A DNA stretch of 64,000 bases, from the NCBI RefSeq assembly GCF_026212465.1, contig NC_080061.1:18179906-18243905 (forward strand), in the 5' to 3' direction. The notes under the pieces were generated by a model. It saw only the letters and a list, made by a program, of their open reading frames with translations. It was not told where the DNA came from and did no database searches. Positions 61,371 through 64,000 of this stretch are shown piece by piece (position 1 is the first letter of the stretch; the number at the start of each line of letters is the position of its first letter). Origin of the DNA: Amaranthus tricolor (taxonomy: Eukaryota; Streptophyta; Magnoliopsida; Caryophyllales; Amaranthaceae). The position numbers were made by a program, and so were the translations under genes.

Positions 61371-62406
61371 TTAACGTCATGCGAAAAACCCGGTTATCAT
61401 CTTTGTTTCCCACCTTTTTATGGTTAAACATTGAGTAGGCTGAGAGCTGCATGTTGGTTATGAAACTTGAGTACACTTTGTTCCTTTTTCTCCAGTCAAT
61501 CGTATCCCACAATTGTTTGTGTTAAAGTTACAACTTGATAAATATTTAGCGAACTAACAATCCATTAACACTTATTGTTGATCTTCCACCTCTAGCCCCT
61601 ACACCACTCTTTAGTGTCCTTCATTCCTCCTAGTTTTTGTATGTTGCTAAATAGACATTTGCAAAGTTTCATGAACTCTATTTCATCAAACTCCAAATTC
61701 TACCCTATAGTTTCAATTTGTTGTGGCAACTCATTCAAATTTAAAATCCTAATAGTAGGGGTGTCTCCTATGTTGGGACATGCTCTTTTGCTGTGCCCCT
61801 TTATTTTGTCAAGGCCGCATGTCTTTTCAACACCATGTTTCCTCAATTTTCCTAGTTTTTTGCACTTTCATGAGGATCCTTTCTATGATTTATTCTTGGT
61901 CTACCAGGACCTACCTTGATGGGTGGACGTATCAAGGCACTACTAATTCTTCATCACTTAGACTACATCCATCCAACTCTTTAATAAGATCCTAGTCATT
62001 TCAGAATTCATTTTCATGTGAAAGCAACTCATTTTCTTTGATCTAAAATATCCTTAGCAACCAATTTCATACCCTTACTCTTTTCTTTCGATAGCCTACT
62101 ACGTACATAATCTGCATCAATTAGACTATATCCATCCAACTCTACAGATCTATAATGCTCTTGACTTTACTACTATGCTTAATTTGAGTGGGTAAAGGAT
62201 TTTTCCCTAGATTCACAAGTACAAACTGGATTGTTTGTTTGATGAGGGAGCATGATAGGTCATCAGTTGGTCGTTTATTGATAAGTTCAATTAATAACCA
62301 GGAATTAATGGTGATGTCCACATATAATGACAAATTTAGGTTTTTTATTGGTTTTTTTTTTACCAGAATTACTACTTTACGATCTCTTTAAAGTCAACTT
62401 TTGGGG
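61371..62406 (-). pseudogene. Spacer with a FAR1/MULE-like zinc-knuckle remnant (61740-61935)
   Basis: On the minus strand about 61915-61740 reads GPGRPRINHRKDP and, after a frame change, KTCGLDKIKGHSKRACPNIG. A Gly-Arg-Pro-Arg linker followed by C-x-x-D...GH-x4-C is the tail pattern of FAR1/Mutator-type transposase proteins. No SWIM finger or transposase core was found next to it. The remainder of 61371-62406 shows nothing recognisable. Confidence 0.4.
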
Positions 62407-62536
62407 TTAAGGTTTCCCAATCCTTAAATATCGCCACCCTTTTCATTTTATCGCCACCCCTCCCAAAATGAAATTACGAACTTGCCCCTAATTTTAAAAA
62501 ATTTACAACTTTGCCACCCTCTTAAAATTTCTTATT

Positions 62537-62540
<4 letters not shown>

Positions 62541-62635
<95 letters not shown>

Positions 62636-62654
62636 AATAATAATAATAATAATA
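62541..62654. repeat. (AAT)n-(CAA)n-(TAA)n microsatellite
   Basis: It is a compound trinucleotide run in the left arm of the foldback element. The mirrored (ATT)n runs at 62888-63005, 63679-63722 and 63781-63824 belong to the right arm and are split by the solo LTR and a short spacer. Confidence 0.9.
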
Positions 62655-62691
62655 TAAATAAAATTAAGAATAACTTTAAAAAAAAAGAAAA

Positions 62692-62870
62692 AAAAACCCA
62701 GTCGCAGGATAAACCGCGACTGGACCACGGTTCAGTCGCATAAAAAACCGCGACTGGACCACGATTCAGTCGCACGAAATTGTGCGACTGAACCGTTGTC
62801 CAGCCGCGATTTTTTTCGTGACTGAACCCCGGTTGACTTGCGATTTTTGGTGAGACTGGGTTTTTTTAAA
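62692..62870. repeat. Long hairpin with cgcgactgg/ccagtcgcg repeats
   Basis: The arms aaaaaaaacccagtcgc and gagactgggttttttt enclose repeated cagtcgca/tgcgactg motifs, and the centre ttcagtcgcac-gaaatt-gtgcgactgaa is a perfect stem-loop. It forms the core of the foldback element and, if transcribed, would give a near-complete double-stranded RNA. Confidence 0.8.
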
Positions 62871-62888
62871 TTATTATTAATTTATTTA

Positions 62889-63731
<843 letters not shown>

Positions 63732-63777
63732 ATTTTCATTTTTGTTTAAATTATTATGTTTAATTTATTTTTTAAAA

Positions 63778-63826
<49 letters not shown>

Positions 63827-64000
63827 AATAAGAAATTTTAAGGGGATGGCAAAATTGTAAATTTTTAAAATTCAAAAGAAAATTCGTAATTTTATTTGAA
63901 GGGGGTAGCGATAAAATGAAAATGGGTGGCAAAGTTTAATAACTCCCTTAAGGTTTTACTCCTACTGTATTTGTGTCACTTTCTATGAGTGGCACAATAG

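Noticed and set aside
59770..61385. ttaac(a/g)tcatg at both sides of LTR copy C as target duplications
   Set aside because: The left match lies about 20 bp outside the LTR start and is too long and imperfect for a 5-bp duplication; probably chance.

Overview
This window is nuclear DNA from a flowering plant, almost certainly a eudicot. It is AT-rich, has GT-AG introns and plant-type transposable elements of nearly every class, and holds one ordinary host gene. The species cannot be named from the sequence. No CRISPR array, operon, rRNA or tRNA gene was seen.

Layout. (1) 1-9813 is a minus-strand Ty3/gypsy element of the Tat (Retand-like) lineage: gag, pol, PBS and 5' LTR at the right, an 83-bp tandem array after pol, and a plus-strand antisense ORF (aORF) with three introns at the left; the 3' LTR lies outside the window. 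(2) 11109-28472 is a mostly non-coding LTR element or cluster. Its left LTR was hit by a CACTA transposon (CACTA-1, 11774-25044). CACTA-1 itself was hit by a 3.8-kb CACTA (CACTA-3, 11968-15790) carrying pieces of a host TPR gene and of a Ulp1-type protease gene, and by a retrotransposon now reduced to a 4.1-kb solo LTR (19139-23227). (3) 28708-42915 holds a small MITE and then a nest: a Stowaway-like MITE contains a hAT transposon, whose transposase gene contains another CACTA (CACTA-2, 33160-39609). Target duplications of TA, about 8 bp and GAA date the layers. (4) 43707-48538 is the host gene, a five-exon folate-biopterin transporter (497 aa) that looks intact, with a Tourist-like MITE in intron 1. 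(5) 49259-50085 is a probable TRIM-type copia derivative. (6) 51740-56258 is a Ty1/copia element with non-canonical TA...CA LTR ends, a 5-bp target duplication and an RNase H deletion. (7) 57500-61935 holds degenerate repeats, one more LTR of the region-2 family and a FAR1/MULE-like remnant. (8) 62416-63947 is a foldback MULE-type element with a 9-bp target duplication; a solo LTR of the region-1 gypsy family sits inside its ATT microsatellite.

Apart from the transporter, every long reading frame belongs to a mobile element, and most are broken by nonsense changes that look like C-to-T (or G-to-A) decay, frameshifts or deletions. CACTA-1 and CACTA-2 are the same family and keep largely complementary parts of the autonomous gene set. 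Comparing them also gives an empty site for the 4.1-kb solo LTR. I found nothing I would call a new biological system; the least ordinary items are the spliced antisense gene of the gypsy element, the gene-carrying CACTA-3 and the dated three-layer nest.
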